Source: Candidatus Wolbachia massiliensis (GTDB lineage Bacteria; Pseudomonadota; Alphaproteobacteria; Rickettsiales; Anaplasmataceae). From it: a stretch of 34,139 nt of DNA. The position numbers and the translations under genes were made by a program. Below, piece by piece: positions 9,459 through 18,926 of the stretch (position 1 is its first letter; each line of letters opens with the position of its first letter). The DNA lies in assembly GCF_014771645.1 (NCBI RefSeq), contig NZ_CP061738.1, positions 173,270-207,408 on the forward strand, read 5' to 3'. Below the pieces are notes generated by a model that saw nothing but the letters and a program-made list of their open reading frames with translations, was not told where the DNA came from and ran no database searches.

Positions 9459-11222
9459 GTGGCAAATAGTGGTAAAAGATTACTATTAATAGAAAATTCT
9501 ATCTGTTCTGATGAGGTAAGAGTTGCCTTGTCAGTTGATAATAAGGTTGTAGAATTTGAACAAGAATTCAAAGAAAGAAGGCAATTGAGAGGTAATATAC
9601 ACGTTGCCCATGTGAAGCGTATAGAACCTTCTTTGCAAGCTGTGTTTATTGAGTATGGAAAAAATAAGCAAGGTTTTTTATCTTTTTCCGAGATATCTCC
9701 AGATTACTTCAACATTCCAGAGAAGGAAAGGGAAATTTTCTTTGAGGGCTACTCAAATGATGATTGCACAGAAGATGGTAATAATGCATCGGCAAATGTT
9801 TCTGCAGATTACGCAACTAGTAAGAATGTTAACGAGTCTGGCAGTGGGTTTGTAAGAGAAGTATCTTTATATAAAAGGTACAAATTACAAGATGTTATTT
9901 CAGTCAACCAAAAAATGTTGGTTCAGTTGACCAAAGAGGAACGAGGTAATAAGGGTGCTTCGTTTACAACGTACATAACTTTAGTGGGTAGGTACTGTGT
10001 TTTCATGCCAAATTCCATAAGTAAGGGTGGAGTGTCCCGCAGAATTGAGGATGTTAACGTCAGGAAGCAATTAAAGGATATATTAAATTCAATAGATTTA
10101 CCAAAAAGGTCAGGTTTAATAATAAGAACCGTTGGCTCAGGAAAAAGTAAAAAAGAAATTGAGCAGGATTACAACTACTTATCTTCGTTATGGCAGAATA
10201 TTCAAGAAAATGCCTCTTCTGTGAATGTTCCATCATTAATTTATAACGAAGCAGACCTAATTATGAGATCTATTCGTGATTTTTGTGGGAATGATATAGA
10301 AGTTATAGTATCTGGAAAGGAAGCTTTTGAAGCGGTGAAGCAATATGCTAAGAATGCATTGAGAAGTAGCAAGTTGCGTTATAGATTATATAGAGGTTTT
10401 GTTCCGATTTTTACTTACTATGGAATCGAAGATCAAATTTCTGAGTTATATAGCAATAGGGTAAAATTACCATCTGGTGGGTCTTTAATAATAACTTTAA
10501 CTGAGGCGTTTGTTTCGATAGATGTAAACTCAGGAAAAATGACAGGAGAAGATAGTATAGAAGAAACAGCTTATAGAACCAATATGGAAGCAGTACCTGA
10601 GATATCAAGGCAGGTGAATTTAAGAGGCTTGTCAGGGTTAATAGTGGTCGATTTCATTGATATGTTGAAATATCAGTATTGTAGGGCTGTTGAGTCTGCT
10701 ATTAGACAGGCATTTAAGGACGATAAGGCTAGGGTTCAGTTTAGTTATATAAATGACTTTGGCTTAATGGTATTTTCAAGGCAAAGAATAAAGCCAAACA
10801 TACAAGAAATCAACACTACAGAGTGTTTGCACTGTAAAGGAATTGGGAAGGTAAAATCAAATGAAGTGATTGTTGCATCGATATTGAGGGACTTACAACA
10901 CGTTGCTAGCAGAAATCGAAATAGATCATTTGATTTGTTAGCACATGGTACGGTTATAGCACATATTTTTAATAATAAACGCAGTACAGTTTCTACAATC
11001 GAAAAAGAGTTTAACATTAAATTAAATGTTAGTGCTGATGACAATTTAGATGTAGATACATTTGTTTTAAAACGAGGTGATGACGTTAGTTCAAGCGATT
11101 ATAAGCCATTACAGAACTCTGGTTATAAAATTGAAGGCAGTAGTGGTGAAAAGGCTGATAATTTGCAAGGCAGTTTTTGGTTAACTAAATGGCTTTCACG
11201 CCTTTTGAGCTCTAATAACTAA
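9459..11222 (+). CDS. rne: Ribonuclease E/G family endoribonuclease
   Basis: An RNase E/G-type enzyme (587 aa) for rRNA and tRNA processing and mRNA turnover. An N-terminal S1 RNA-binding part (KRIEPSLQAVFIEYGKNKQGFL) is followed by the catalytic domain with Asp355 (SIDVNSG) and Asp398 (VVDFIDM). Their spacing of 43 equals that of E. coli Asp303 and Asp346. The zinc-link is Cys456-Leu-His-Cys459, a variant of the usual CPxC. The protein ends about 130 residues later, so it lacks the long scaffold tail of E. coli RNase E. The start is GTG; no ATG is available in frame upstream of the conserved region. Confidence 0.93.
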   Translation: MANSGKRLLLIENSICSDEVRVALSVDNKVVEFEQEFKERRQLRGNIHVAHVKRIEPSLQAVFIEYGKNKQGFLSFSEISPDYFNIPEKEREIFFEGYSNDDCTEDGNNASANVSADYATSKNVNESGSGFVREVSLYKRYKLQDVISVNQKMLVQLTKEERGNKGASFTTYITLVGRYCVFMPNSISKGGVSRRIEDVNVRKQLKDILNSIDLPKRSGLIIRTVGSGKSKKEIEQDYNYLSSLWQNIQENASSVNVPSLIYNEADLIMRSIRDFCGNDIEVIVSGKEAFEAVKQYAKNALRSSKLRYRLYRGFVPIFTYYGIEDQISELYSNRVKLPSGGSLIITLTEAFVSIDVNSGKMTGEDSIEETAYRTNMEAVPEISRQVNLRGLSGLIVVDFIDMLKYQYCRAVESAIRQAFKDDKARVQFSYINDFGLMVFSRQRIKPNIQEINTTECLHCKGIGKVKSNEVIVASILRDLQHVASRNRNRSFDLLAHGTVIAHIFNNKRSTVSTIEKEFNIKLNVSADDNLDVDTFVLKRGDDVSSSDYKPLQNSGYKIEGSSGEKADNLQGSFWLTKWLSRLLSSNN

Positions 11223-11242
11223 CTTAGAAATCCTAAAAGGGT

Positions 11243-11271
11243 CTTGTAATTGATGGGTCCTGTACTTATAT
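11243..11271 (+). promoter_or_regulatory. Possible sigma-32 heat-shock promoter of dnaK
   Basis: CTTG (11243-11246), 18 bp, CTTATAT (11265-11271). This agrees with the alphaproteobacterial heat-shock pattern CTTG-N17/18-CYTATNT. It lies 40 bases before the dnaK ATG. The final G of the consensus is absent. Confidence 0.4.
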
Positions 11272-11310
11272 ATTCTTATATCAGATAACATTTACAAGGG
11301 AGTATTCATT

Positions 11311-13233
11311 ATGGGAAGAGCAATAGGTATAGATCTTGGAACGACAAATTCTTGTGTTGCAATAATGCAGGGTAAGGATACAAAAGTAATAGAGAATAAA
11401 GAAGGGGCAAGAACTACTCCATCTATAGTTGCATTTACTTCATCGGGAGAAAGATTAATTGGTGCTCCAGCAAAAAGACAAGCAACTACCAATGCAAGCA
11501 ATACTTTTTTTGCTACCAAGAGATTAATAGGTCGCCAATATGGTGATCCTGAAATGAAAAATCTAAATGTGCCATATAAAGTATTTGCGGCAAAAAATGG
11601 TGATGCATGGGTTAAAACAACAGATGGTAAAGAGTACTCTCCTAGCCAGATTGGTGCATTTATACTGCAAAATATGAAAGAAGCAGCGGAAGCTTATCTG
11701 GGAGAAGAAGTAAAAGATGCTGTAATAACGGTACCAGCATACTTTAACGACTCTCAACGTCAAGCAACAAAAGATGCAGGAAAAATTGCTGGATTAAATG
11801 TACTTAGAATAATTAATGAACCAACTGCTGCAGCTCTTGCTTATGGTCTTGATAAGAAACATGGACACACAATAGTAGTATATGACCTTGGTGGTGGTAC
11901 ATTTGACGTTTCAATACTTGAAATAGGTGATGGAGTCTTTGAGGTAAAAGCTACGAATGGTGATACCCATCTTGGCGGTGAAGACTTTGATAATGCAGTA
12001 GTGAATTATTTACTGGGTGAATTCAAAAGGAGTGATGGTATTGATTTAAAAAATGATCCAATGGCTATGCAAAGGATCAAAGAAGCTGCTGAGAAAGCGA
12101 AAATTGAATTATCAAGTGTAATGGAAACGGAAATAAATCTACCATTTATTACAGCTGATGCAAGTGGTCCAAAGCACTTAAATATGAAATTAACGAGAGC
12201 AAAACTTGAAAGTTTGGTGAATGATTTAATCGAAAGAACTATAGCTCCTTGTAAAAAGGCTCTTGAAGATGCTGGCTTATCTGCGAATCAAATTGGCGAG
12301 GTAGTGCTTGTTGGTGGCATGACTCGTATGCCAAGTGTAATAGAAAAAGTTAAAGAGTTCTTCAGCAAAGATCCACATAGAGGAGTTAACCCTGATGAAG
12401 TTGTAGCAATTGGAGCTGCAATACAGGCAGGGATTATTCAAGGTGATGTGAGAGACGTGTTGTTACTTGACGTGACTCCACTTTCTCTTGGTATTGAAAC
12501 TTTAGGAGGAGTATTCACTCCACTTATTGAGCGCAATACTACCATTCCTACTAAAAAATCTCAGGTATTCTCAACTGCGGAAGATAACCAAACGGCTGTT
12601 ACCATTAAGGTGCATCAAGGCGAAAGGAAATTGGCAGTCGATAATAAGCTACTTGGCCAGTTTAGTTTGGAAGGGATACCTACTGCCCCTCGTGGAGTTC
12701 CACAGATTGAGGTAACATTTGATATAGATGCAAATGGAATAGTGCATGTTTCTGCAAGAGATAAAGCTACTAAAAAAGAGCAAAAAATACGTATTCAGTC
12801 TTCAGGTGGTTTGTCTGATGATGAAATAAATCGCATGTTAAAAGAAGCTGAAGAAAAAGCACAAGAAGATGAAAAGCGTAAAAAGTTTATTGAAGTAAAG
12901 AACCAGGCAGATAGCTTAATCCATTCTACAGAAAAGTCTTTGAAGGAATATGGTGATAAGGTTTCACCAGAGGATAGATCTGCTATTGAGAATGCAGTGA
13001 GTGAGTTAAAAGAAGCTAGTAAATCTGATAACGTCGATGATACTGATTTAATACAGCAAAAAGTTACTAATCTTTCTCAATTGTCTATGAAGCTCGGGGA
13101 AGCTATGTATAAAGAATCTCAACAAAATAGCGCTGAGAATGACTTTTCATCAGAAGGAAATCCAAATGATAAAGAGGAAAAAGTAGTAGATTCTGACTAC
13201 CAAGATATGGATAATAAAGAAGAGAATAAATAA
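11311..13233 (+). CDS. dnaK: Chaperone protein DnaK (Hsp70)
   Basis: Hsp70 chaperone (640 aa, full length). The ATPase domain shows [12 protein letters not shown] at the start, [13 protein letters not shown] and [11 protein letters not shown]. The substrate-binding domain starts near [14 protein letters not shown] and is followed by the helical lid and a charged tail ending DNKEENK. A good ribosome binding site (AAGGGAG) lies 8 bases before ATG. dnaJ and grpE are not next to it. A strong hairpin follows the stop at 13249-13270. Confidence 0.98.
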   Translation: MGRAIGIDLGTTNSCVAIMQGKDTKVIENKEGARTTPSIVAFTSSGERLIGAPAKRQATTNASNTFFATKRLIGRQYGDPEMKNLNVPYKVFAAKNGDAWVKTTDGKEYSPSQIGAFILQNMKEAAEAYLGEEVKDAVITVPAYFNDSQRQATKDAGKIAGLNVLRIINEPTAAALAYGLDKKHGHTIVVYDLGGGTFDVSILEIGDGVFEVKATNGDTHLGGEDFDNAVVNYLLGEFKRSDGIDLKNDPMAMQRIKEAAEKAKIELSSVMETEINLPFITADASGPKHLNMKLTRAKLESLVNDLIERTIAPCKKALEDAGLSANQIGEVVLVGGMTRMPSVIEKVKEFFSKDPHRGVNPDEVVAIGAAIQAGIIQGDVRDVLLLDVTPLSLGIETLGGVFTPLIERNTTIPTKKSQVFSTAEDNQTAVTIKVHQGERKLAVDNKLLGQFSLEGIPTAPRGVPQIEVTFDIDANGIVHVSARDKATKKEQKIRIQSSGGLSDDEINRMLKEAEEKAQEDEKRKKFIEVKNQADSLIHSTEKSLKEYGDKVSPEDRSAIENAVSELKEASKSDNVDDTDLIQQKVTNLSQLSMKLGEAMYKESQQNSAENDFSSEGNPNDKEEKVVDSDYQDMDNKEENK

Positions 13234-13248
13234 TTATATATTACGTGT

Positions 13249-13272
13249 AGGAGCAGTATGTACTGCTCCTTT
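13249..13272 (+). terminator. Hairpin between dnaK and bolA
   Basis: A perfect inverted repeat, AGGAGCAGTA then TACTGCTCCT, with two bases between and TTT after. It lies 15 bases past the dnaK stop. It could end or attenuate dnaK mRNA. The T-run is short and the only purine-rich stretch near the bolA start (GGAG) lies in the left arm, so it may also affect bolA translation. Confidence 0.5.
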
Positions 13273-13279
13273 AACAAAG

Positions 13280-13564
13280 ATGGATATTATTAAGACAATA
13301 GAAAAAAAAATACGTGATTCAATAGATGTAATTGGTATTAATATTATCGATGAGTCTGTGAAGCATGCAGATCATTATTTTTCTTCATCTTCAACATTAC
13401 CTTCACATATAAAACTAGTATTGATATCTAACAGCTTTACTGGAATGAACACTTTAAAAAGGCATAAATTTGTCTATGAACTCTTAAAGAGTGAAATAGA
13501 GATAATACATGCAATTTCTCTTCACTTGTATACGCAAAGCGAATACAATTTAAAAAATAAGTAA
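13280..13564 (+). CDS. bolA: BolA-family protein
   Basis: A 94-residue BolA-like protein. The family pattern H-F, a short variable part, then GMNTLKRHKFVYELLKSEIE and IHAISLHLYT is present. BolA proteins usually pair with monothiol glutaredoxins in iron-sulfur cluster trafficking or regulation. The ATG follows the dnaK hairpin by only 9 bases and has no clear ribosome binding site outside that hairpin. The next gene begins 7 bases after the stop. Confidence 0.75.
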   Translation: MDIIKTIEKKIRDSIDVIGINIIDESVKHADHYFSSSSTLPSHIKLVLISNSFTGMNTLKRHKFVYELLKSEIEIIHAISLHLYTQSEYNLKNK

Positions 13565-13571
13565 TAGAAGT

Positions 13572-14768
13572 GTGAAAGAAGAATCTTTGTTGGTTAAAGC
13601 AGGAAGAAGATTTAATGACTATAAAGGTTCTATGAATCCACCAGTTTATCATTCTTCTACCATATTATTTCCTAGTTACAAGGATTACTTAAATGCAGCA
13701 AATGGAGAAAGTATATACGATGTAATCAATGATGGCGTTGCAAGGGATTATAGCTATAGCAGTGTTGGTACTCCCACTGTTCATTATCTTTCAAATGCAC
13801 TTGCCGAAGTTGAGGGTAAAGGACAAGCATTAATCTATCCTTCTGGACTATTTGCACTTACTTTTGCTATTCTGACTTTCACTAGAACAGGTTCGCATGT
13901 TTTAATTCAAGATAATAATTATTACCGACTTAGGAGATTTGCCGAAGACGAATTACCAAAAAGAGGAATAGAAGTAACTTTTTATGATCCAACACAGGAT
14001 ATAACTGACTTAGTTCAGAGTAATACCTCATTGATAATGATTGAGACTCCTGGTTCTGTAACATTTGAAATTTCGAATATAGAACATATAGTAAAAATTG
14101 CTAAGAAACACGGAATCGTAACCGTTTGTGACAATTCGTGGGCGACTCCTTTGTTATTTAAGCCACTTGATTATGGAATTGATGTTGCACTATACGCAGT
14201 TACAAAGTACCTAGCCGGTCACTCAGATTTATTGATGGGAGCTATTGTTGCAGAAGATGAAGTTTTTAAATCGCTTTATGAGAGCTATAAAAATTATGGA
14301 GTAACAGTTCAATCGCATGACTGTTATCTTGCACATAGGGGACTTAGAACATTACATACACGCATGAAGAAGCATCAAAGTACAGCGATGAAGGTGGCAA
14401 AGTGGCTAGAAAAACATCCAAAAGTCAAAAAAGTTTTATATCCAGCACTTCTTTCCCATCCTCAACACAAATTGTGGAAAAGTTACTTCAAAGGAGCAAG
14501 CGGCGTATTCAGTATAGTACTAGATGGAGAATATTCATGTGAAGAGCTAAGCTGCATGGTTGATAATATGAAAATTTTTAGTATTGGTGCTTCTTGGGGG
14601 GGATGTGATAGCTTAATATTGCCGATAGATCGCAAATCCATGTCAAGATCTGTAATGCGTTCAAATTATGGTGGAAGTTTTGTGCGAATATTTTGTGGAT
14701 TAGAAGATCCTGAAGATTTAATCTCTGATTTGGATGCTGCGCTAGCAATATTGAGACTGACGAAGTAG
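13572..14768 (+). CDS. metC: Cystathionine beta-lyase-type PLP enzyme
   Basis: A Cys/Met-metabolism PLP enzyme (398 aa), fold type I. Lys212 in YAVTKYLAGHSD is the expected PLP lysine. YSSVGTPTVHYL, YPSGLFALTF and CDNSWATPLLFKPLDYG are typical of MetC. Cystathionine beta-lyase splits cystathionine to homocysteine, pyruvate and ammonia. No methionine-pathway genes are nearby, so the physiological substrate could be another sulfur amino acid such as cysteine; that is inference. The start is GTG at 13572, 7 bases after bolA, and murE starts 3 bases after the stop, so the three are probably one transcript. Confidence 0.87.
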   Translation: MKEESLLVKAGRRFNDYKGSMNPPVYHSSTILFPSYKDYLNAANGESIYDVINDGVARDYSYSSVGTPTVHYLSNALAEVEGKGQALIYPSGLFALTFAILTFTRTGSHVLIQDNNYYRLRRFAEDELPKRGIEVTFYDPTQDITDLVQSNTSLIMIETPGSVTFEISNIEHIVKIAKKHGIVTVCDNSWATPLLFKPLDYGIDVALYAVTKYLAGHSDLLMGAIVAEDEVFKSLYESYKNYGVTVQSHDCYLAHRGLRTLHTRMKKHQSTAMKVAKWLEKHPKVKKVLYPALLSHPQHKLWKSYFKGASGVFSIVLDGEYSCEELSCMVDNMKIFSIGASWGGCDSLILPIDRKSMSRSVMRSNYGGSFVRIFCGLEDPEDLISDLDAALAILRLTK

Positions 14769-14771
14769 AAC

Positions 14772-16319
14772 ATGAAACTGAGAGAATTACTGCACGACAT
14801 TGTTGACGTTAATTTTGATATTGAGGTCAAAGGCATTACATGTAATCTCAAGAAAGTTAAGGAAGGCTATCTTTTTGTTTGTGTGTCAGAGGAAAGTGAG
14901 CAATGTGCAAACGACGTAAAGGCTTCAGCAATAATAACAAATTTCAGTGTCATACCAACGCGTGACACACAATTATACAAGCATTGTGATTTGAGTCTAC
15001 CAGAAGGGTGTCATCCCAGACTGGGATCCAGCAAAATTGATTATAAACAAGGGCACTACACAGCATTTTCGATGAAATTACTGAAAAACTGGGTTCCAGT
15101 GTCAGCTACTTCCGCTGGAATCTACATCTTCCACCCAAACCCTCAAGAAATATACAGTGAAATAGTCAGCAGGTTTTATCAATTCAAACAACCCAAATAT
15201 GTTGTCGCTGTGACAGGCACAAATGGTAAGACTTCAGTGGTAGAATTTTGTCGTCAAATCTGGCAAAATGCAGGTTATAATGCCGCGTCTATTGGAACAC
15301 TTGGGACATGCATCGATAATGATAGGAAAGATAATAGTAATAATCTGACCACTCCAGATGCAGATGACCTTTACGCAACGTTGCGTGGTATAAATGTAGA
15401 GCGCTTAGCATTGGAAGCCTCAAGTCATGGAATTGATCAGTGCAGAATCCATGGATTAAAGTTAAGTGCCGCAGCTTTTACAAATTTCTCGCAAGATCAT
15501 TTGGATTATCATAAAGACATTAATGAGTATTTTGAGGCTAAGAAAAAGTTGTTTTATGAGGTATTATCAGAAGGCAAAACAGCAGTTTTAAATGCGGATA
15601 TAGATGAGTATAGTGCATTGCTTGACATAGCTAAAAAACGCAACGATAAAATTGTTACCTATGGCAAAAAGGGCTCTGATATTGCTTTATTAAAGCAAAT
15701 ACTAACTCCAAGTGGTCAACATCTTACAATTGAAATTGATGGTAAAATTTATAACACATTTTTTCCAGTTTTGGGGCAATTTCAAGCATATAATCTGTTG
15801 TGTGCAATTGGTATAGTTACCTCATTTGGATTGAATTACAGAGAAATATGTGTGGATAAACTCATTTCTCCACCAGGAAGAATGGAAAGAGTGAGCCCTT
15901 TTTCATTTGTGGATTACGCTCATACTCCCAGTGCACTTAAGCAAGCTCTATTGTCTTTAAGGTGGCACATCAACAAAAAAATAGTTCTAGTTTTTGGATG
16001 CGGTGGCAATCGTGATCAGAAAAAACGTGCAGAAATGGGCAAAATAGCACAAATATATGCAGATAAAGTGATAATTACAGATGACAATCCACGTGGTGAA
16101 GATCAAGCAAAAATTCGTCATGATATTTTGCTGTATTGCCATGATGCGCTAGAGATAGAGGATAGAAGAGAAGCTATAGAGAAAGGCATAGATATTGCCT
16201 ATAACGAAGGTATGATTCTACTTGTTGCAGGAAAGGGGCATGAAAAATCCCAGATCATAGGAAACCAAACTTTTGAATTCAGTGATGTTGAGGTTATAAG
16301 AAATAAAGCTATATCTTAA
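14772..16319 (+). CDS. murE: UDP-MurNAc-tripeptide synthetase with an in-frame palindromic insertion
   Basis: MurE (515 aa) adds meso-diaminopimelate to UDP-MurNAc-L-Ala-D-Glu. The P-loop GTNGKTS is at 149-155, SSHG near 217-220, and DNPRGED at 438-444; DNPR marks enzymes that use meso-DAP, which fits dapF in this window. Between residues about 78 and 118 there is a stretch (CHPRLGSSKIDYK ... WVPVSATSAGIYIF) that is not MurE-like. Its DNA (15009-15125) matches the palindromic elements seen elsewhere here. The insertion keeps the frame and sits in the N-terminal UDP-binding domain ahead of the ATP site. The 3' end overlaps the convergent ankyrin gene by 11 bases. Confidence 0.93.
   Translation: MKLRELLHDIVDVNFDIEVKGITCNLKKVKEGYLFVCVSEESEQCANDVKASAIITNFSVIPTRDTQLYKHCDLSLPEGCHPRLGSSKIDYKQGHYTAFSMKLLKNWVPVSATSAGIYIFHPNPQEIYSEIVSRFYQFKQPKYVVAVTGTNGKTSVVEFCRQIWQNAGYNAASIGTLGTCIDNDRKDNSNNLTTPDADDLYATLRGINVERLALEASSHGIDQCRIHGLKLSAAAFTNFSQDHLDYHKDINEYFEAKKKLFYEVLSEGKTAVLNADIDEYSALLDIAKKRNDKIVTYGKKGSDIALLKQILTPSGQHLTIEIDGKIYNTFFPVLGQFQAYNLLCAIGIVTSFGLNYREICVDKLISPPGRMERVSPFSFVDYAHTPSALKQALLSLRWHINKKIVLVFGCGGNRDQKKRAEMGKIAQIYADKVIITDDNPRGEDQAKIRHDILLYCHDALEIEDRREAIEKGIDIAYNEGMILLVAGKGHEKSQIIGNQTFEFSDVEVIRNKAIS
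15006..15130 (+). repeat. Protein-coding palindromic element in murE
   Basis: Contains GTGTCATCCCAGACTGGGAT on the left and CTGGGTTCCAGTGTCAGCT and CGCTGGAATCTA on the right. These phrases recur at 5626-6020 and 18108-18355. The length leaves the murE frame open. Palindromic elements inserted inside genes are known for Rickettsia and Wolbachia. Confidence 0.75.
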
Positions 16320-17205
16320 CCTGGCCAATTGTCTCTTGAGAGCTATCTATTTTTTCCATTTTAGTGTTGGGCCTTGATATTAAGTACGCAGTGCAAACAG
16401 ATATCAATGCAATAGATACAGATATGCCAACAGTTACTAGTATAGATAATTCAACAACGTATCCAATACCTGCCACTATTAATGCAGCTACAATACCACC
16501 TACAGCAGTTATCTTTGCTTGCCTTTTTTTCTTGCACTCCATTTCTCTCTTATGCTTTTCTTCTTCTGATTCCTTTAAAGCAGCAGCCTCTTTCTGCTGC
16601 CTTTCCTTTTCTGCTTCCAAAGCAGCATTTTCCTTATGTTTTTCTTCCTCTGCTTTCTCCAAGACAGCAATCACCTCTTTGTCTGTAGCAAACATACTGG
16701 GAATGGAATTATTATTATCTAGTGCTAAAGGACTAGCTCCTTTATTTAACAGGCACCTCACTGCATTTATATGATTATTAGTAGCAGCAAAATGCAGCGG
16801 TGTTGAGCCAAGTTTAGAACATGAGTGAATATGTGCTCCTTGTTCCAGTAGTAATTCTATTATTTCCGTATTACCGCTGCTAGCGGCACAATGCAGAGCA
16901 GTGTATCCACCACCATCATACATGTTGATTCCTGCACCCTTTTCCAGTAGACGTCTTACTGTTTTTACTAAACCTTTATGAGCAGCAATATTTAATGCTG
17001 TAGTGTAATACCGAGAAGAGTAGACAATATCCTGCCGTATTTCAAATAAATGATCTATGTGAAAATTAAATCCTTCCCACTGACTATATATCTCCCTGTT
17101 ACATATAGAAAGCTTTTGCTTAATTTCTTCAATTATATCATTTTCTTTCGATTCTTGTTCTATCTCTTGAAATATAGCATCAATCTCTTGTTCTTTTACG
17201 ATCAT
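16309..17205 (-). CDS. Ankyrin repeat protein with coiled coil and C-terminal membrane hairpin
   Basis: 298 aa. An N-terminal helical part (~65 residues) is followed by three ankyrin repeats (about 68-165; TALNIAAHKGLVKTVRRLLE, TALHCAASSGNTEIIELLLE, TPLHFAATNNHINAVRCLL). Next is a charged heptad-like stretch of E, K and A (about 172-235). Then come two hydrophobic helices (ITAVGGIVAALIVAGIGYVV and LVTVGISVSIALISVCTAYL) and a short polar tail. The membrane hairpin would put the ankyrin part in the bacterial cytoplasm if inserted in the inner membrane; its topology in a host membrane is unknown. Ribosome binding site AAGGA lies before the ATG at 17205. Confidence 0.88.
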   Translation of the reverse strand: MIVKEQEIDAIFQEIEQESKENDIIEEIKQKLSICNREIYSQWEGFNFHIDHLFEIRQDIVYSSRYYTTALNIAAHKGLVKTVRRLLEKGAGINMYDGGGYTALHCAASSGNTEIIELLLEQGAHIHSCSKLGSTPLHFAATNNHINAVRCLLNKGASPLALDNNNSIPSMFATDKEVIAVLEKAEEEKHKENAALEAEKERQQKEAAALKESEEEKHKREMECKKKRQAKITAVGGIVAALIVAGIGYVVELSILVTVGISVSIALISVCTAYLISRPNTKMEKIDSSQETIGQVKI

Positions 17206-17261
17206 AAACTTCCTTACAACTACTCACCTATAAATTATTTTATCGATAAAGCAAGAACAAG

Positions 17262-17996
17262 TCAAGATTTTTGCATAATAATTCCACAATCATTCACCGT
17301 TCTCGCAAGTGACAGCACTCTCACTTCTCTTGCACCAGAGTTTAAAATTTCCTGAGAGCAGGACCTTACAGTTGCGCCAGTTGTTACTACATCATCAACC
17401 AATATCACAATTTTATTTTTAATAACTTCTTTATTGCTTGTTTTAAAAGCCTTTTTCAAATTTTTTTCACGCTGTTTGGGTGAAAGACTAGCTTGAGGCG
17501 TGGTATTGCGGGAACGTTTTATTGCAAGTGGTATATATGGTAAGTTGGATAACTTACTTAATTCCTTCGCAAGTAATGCTGCTTGATTGTATTTACGTTT
17601 AAATAAACGCATTTTATGCAACGGTATAGGAATTATAACCTCTGCATCCTGGAATATATCCTGATTAACTTGGTACATCCACTTTGCATAGATTTTTACA
17701 TAATTTAAATTGTCAAAAAACTTAAAATTTATAATCATGTTTTTACTATGTTCATCATAAGCAAACACTGATCTTAAAACTTTAAACGGTGGAAGATTAA
17801 TGATACACTTGCCACACGTATAAATATTGTTTGAGATTACTGAGCCACAAACATTGCAATAGTGTTCAGTTAGAAAATTGATTTTTTTGCTGCATTCACT
17901 ACACAGATCATAGCCTTTATCAATTATACATTCACAACTTACACATACGTTTGGAAATATGAGGTTTGTAACTTTTTCTAGCAGTAAAAAACTCAT
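17262..17996 (-). CDS. comF: ComF family phosphoribosyltransferase-like protein
   Basis: 244 aa. The N-terminal part has paired cysteines (CVSC, LCSEC, CNVCG, CGKC) that suggest a zinc ribbon. The PRTase-type domain has the PRPP loop VILVDDVVTTGAT at 197-209. ComF proteins are linked with DNA uptake in competent bacteria, but the biochemical role is unclear, and many non-competent bacteria keep the gene. It lies 56 bases upstream of the ankyrin gene on the same strand. Confidence 0.9.
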   Translation of the reverse strand: MSFLLLEKVTNLIFPNVCVSCECIIDKGYDLCSECSKKINFLTEHYCNVCGSVISNNIYTCGKCIINLPPFKVLRSVFAYDEHSKNMIINFKFFDNLNYVKIYAKWMYQVNQDIFQDAEVIIPIPLHKMRLFKRKYNQAALLAKELSKLSNLPYIPLAIKRSRNTTPQASLSPKQREKNLKKAFKTSNKEVIKNKIVILVDDVVTTGATVRSCSQEILNSGAREVRVLSLARTVNDCGIIMQKS

Positions 17997-18107
17997 GATT
18001 AAGCTTTATTGACATATTAAGTATATTATGTAGCAATTTAACTATTTTGTACGTAAATACTACACCTTTGTCACACAAACATTATCTTATTCAGTCTACT
18101 TCGGTGT

Positions 18108-18355
18108 CATCCAAGTAGCCCTTATGCCAGTGCTCAGACACTGGAATCTATAAACAGGATGGCAGTGCCCCCACGATGTCATCCTAATACTAGCATCCAG
18201 AAAAAAAGGAGGGTGTCATCCCAGTACTGGGATCTAGGAATTTTATTAAATTAGTGAGTATAAAAGTAGCTGTTTTATGTTAAAATACAACCTTTTATGG
18301 AAAGACTGGATGCCAGTCTGGCATGACACCGTTTTTCGTCATCCCGCAGCAGGAT
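18108..18355. repeat. Palindromic elements downstream of dapF
   Basis: Several short palindromes of the family also seen at 5626-6020 and in murE: CCAGTG/CACTGG at 18127-18132 and 18139-18144, CCCAGTACTGGG at 18220-18231, and TGTCATCC motifs at about 18110, 18178 and 18215. No ORF of interest. 17997-18107 holds nothing I can identify. Confidence 0.65.
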
Positions 18356-18835
18356 CTCAGTCACAAATATTTAAGAAATTTACTAAATGGTGAAAAGGGC
18401 AAAAGGAATCCCGTGGTGGCCAGTTATTCACTTTTGTGTCGAAATATCGGCGTTTTTTTATTCTAAAACGTTTAATAAATGCGACTTAGCTGCCTTTCAA
18501 TTGCAACTAACCTTAGCTGTAAACGTTTAAGAAATTTACTAAGCAGAGAAAAAGGCAAAAGAAACCCCGATAGCTAAATTATTTACTATCTATTTTATAA
18601 GTTGGCGTTTTTTAATGTCTTGTAACGCTTTTAAAGCGCATTTTAGCTTATATTAGGTAAAAACCTAAAAATTTTATAAAGACATAAGGTGCACATAGTG
18701 CGAAAATTAAACAATGACACGCCAGATATACTAAGTTTTTTTGTCGTTTTTATCTGCACAGACTGAAGATAAATAAATAGCTTCACTGATATGATAAGGA
18801 GAACGGGGAGGTTTGTTAAGTAATCTTTTCGTTTT
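18345..18835 (-). repeat. Dispersed repeat copy C with built-in promoter
   Basis: An inverted copy of the repeat at 21322-21745. Shared blocks include TATCAGTGAAGCTATTTATT, TTTTCGCACTATGTGCAC and GTCTTTATAAAATTT. The far block (CTTTTGCCTTTTT ... AGTAAATTTCTTAAA) occurs twice within this copy. The promoter-like part on the minus strand is TTAACA (18819-18814), 17 bp, TATCAT (18796-18791), one base off the TTGACA of the other copies. A 73-codon ORF across it (18643-18864) is not conserved in the other copies. Confidence 0.7.
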
Positions 18836-18926
18836 TGATGATGGCCGGGGTTGTCGAAAATCATAAGTTCGTGCGGTTGTGGAGAGAGGCTATGTAGGAG
18901 ACTTAGTGTCTAATTTAGAATTAGAG

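Noticed and set aside
18643-18864. 73-codon minus-strand ORF
   Set aside because: It lies in the dispersed repeat and its frame is not kept in the other two copies.
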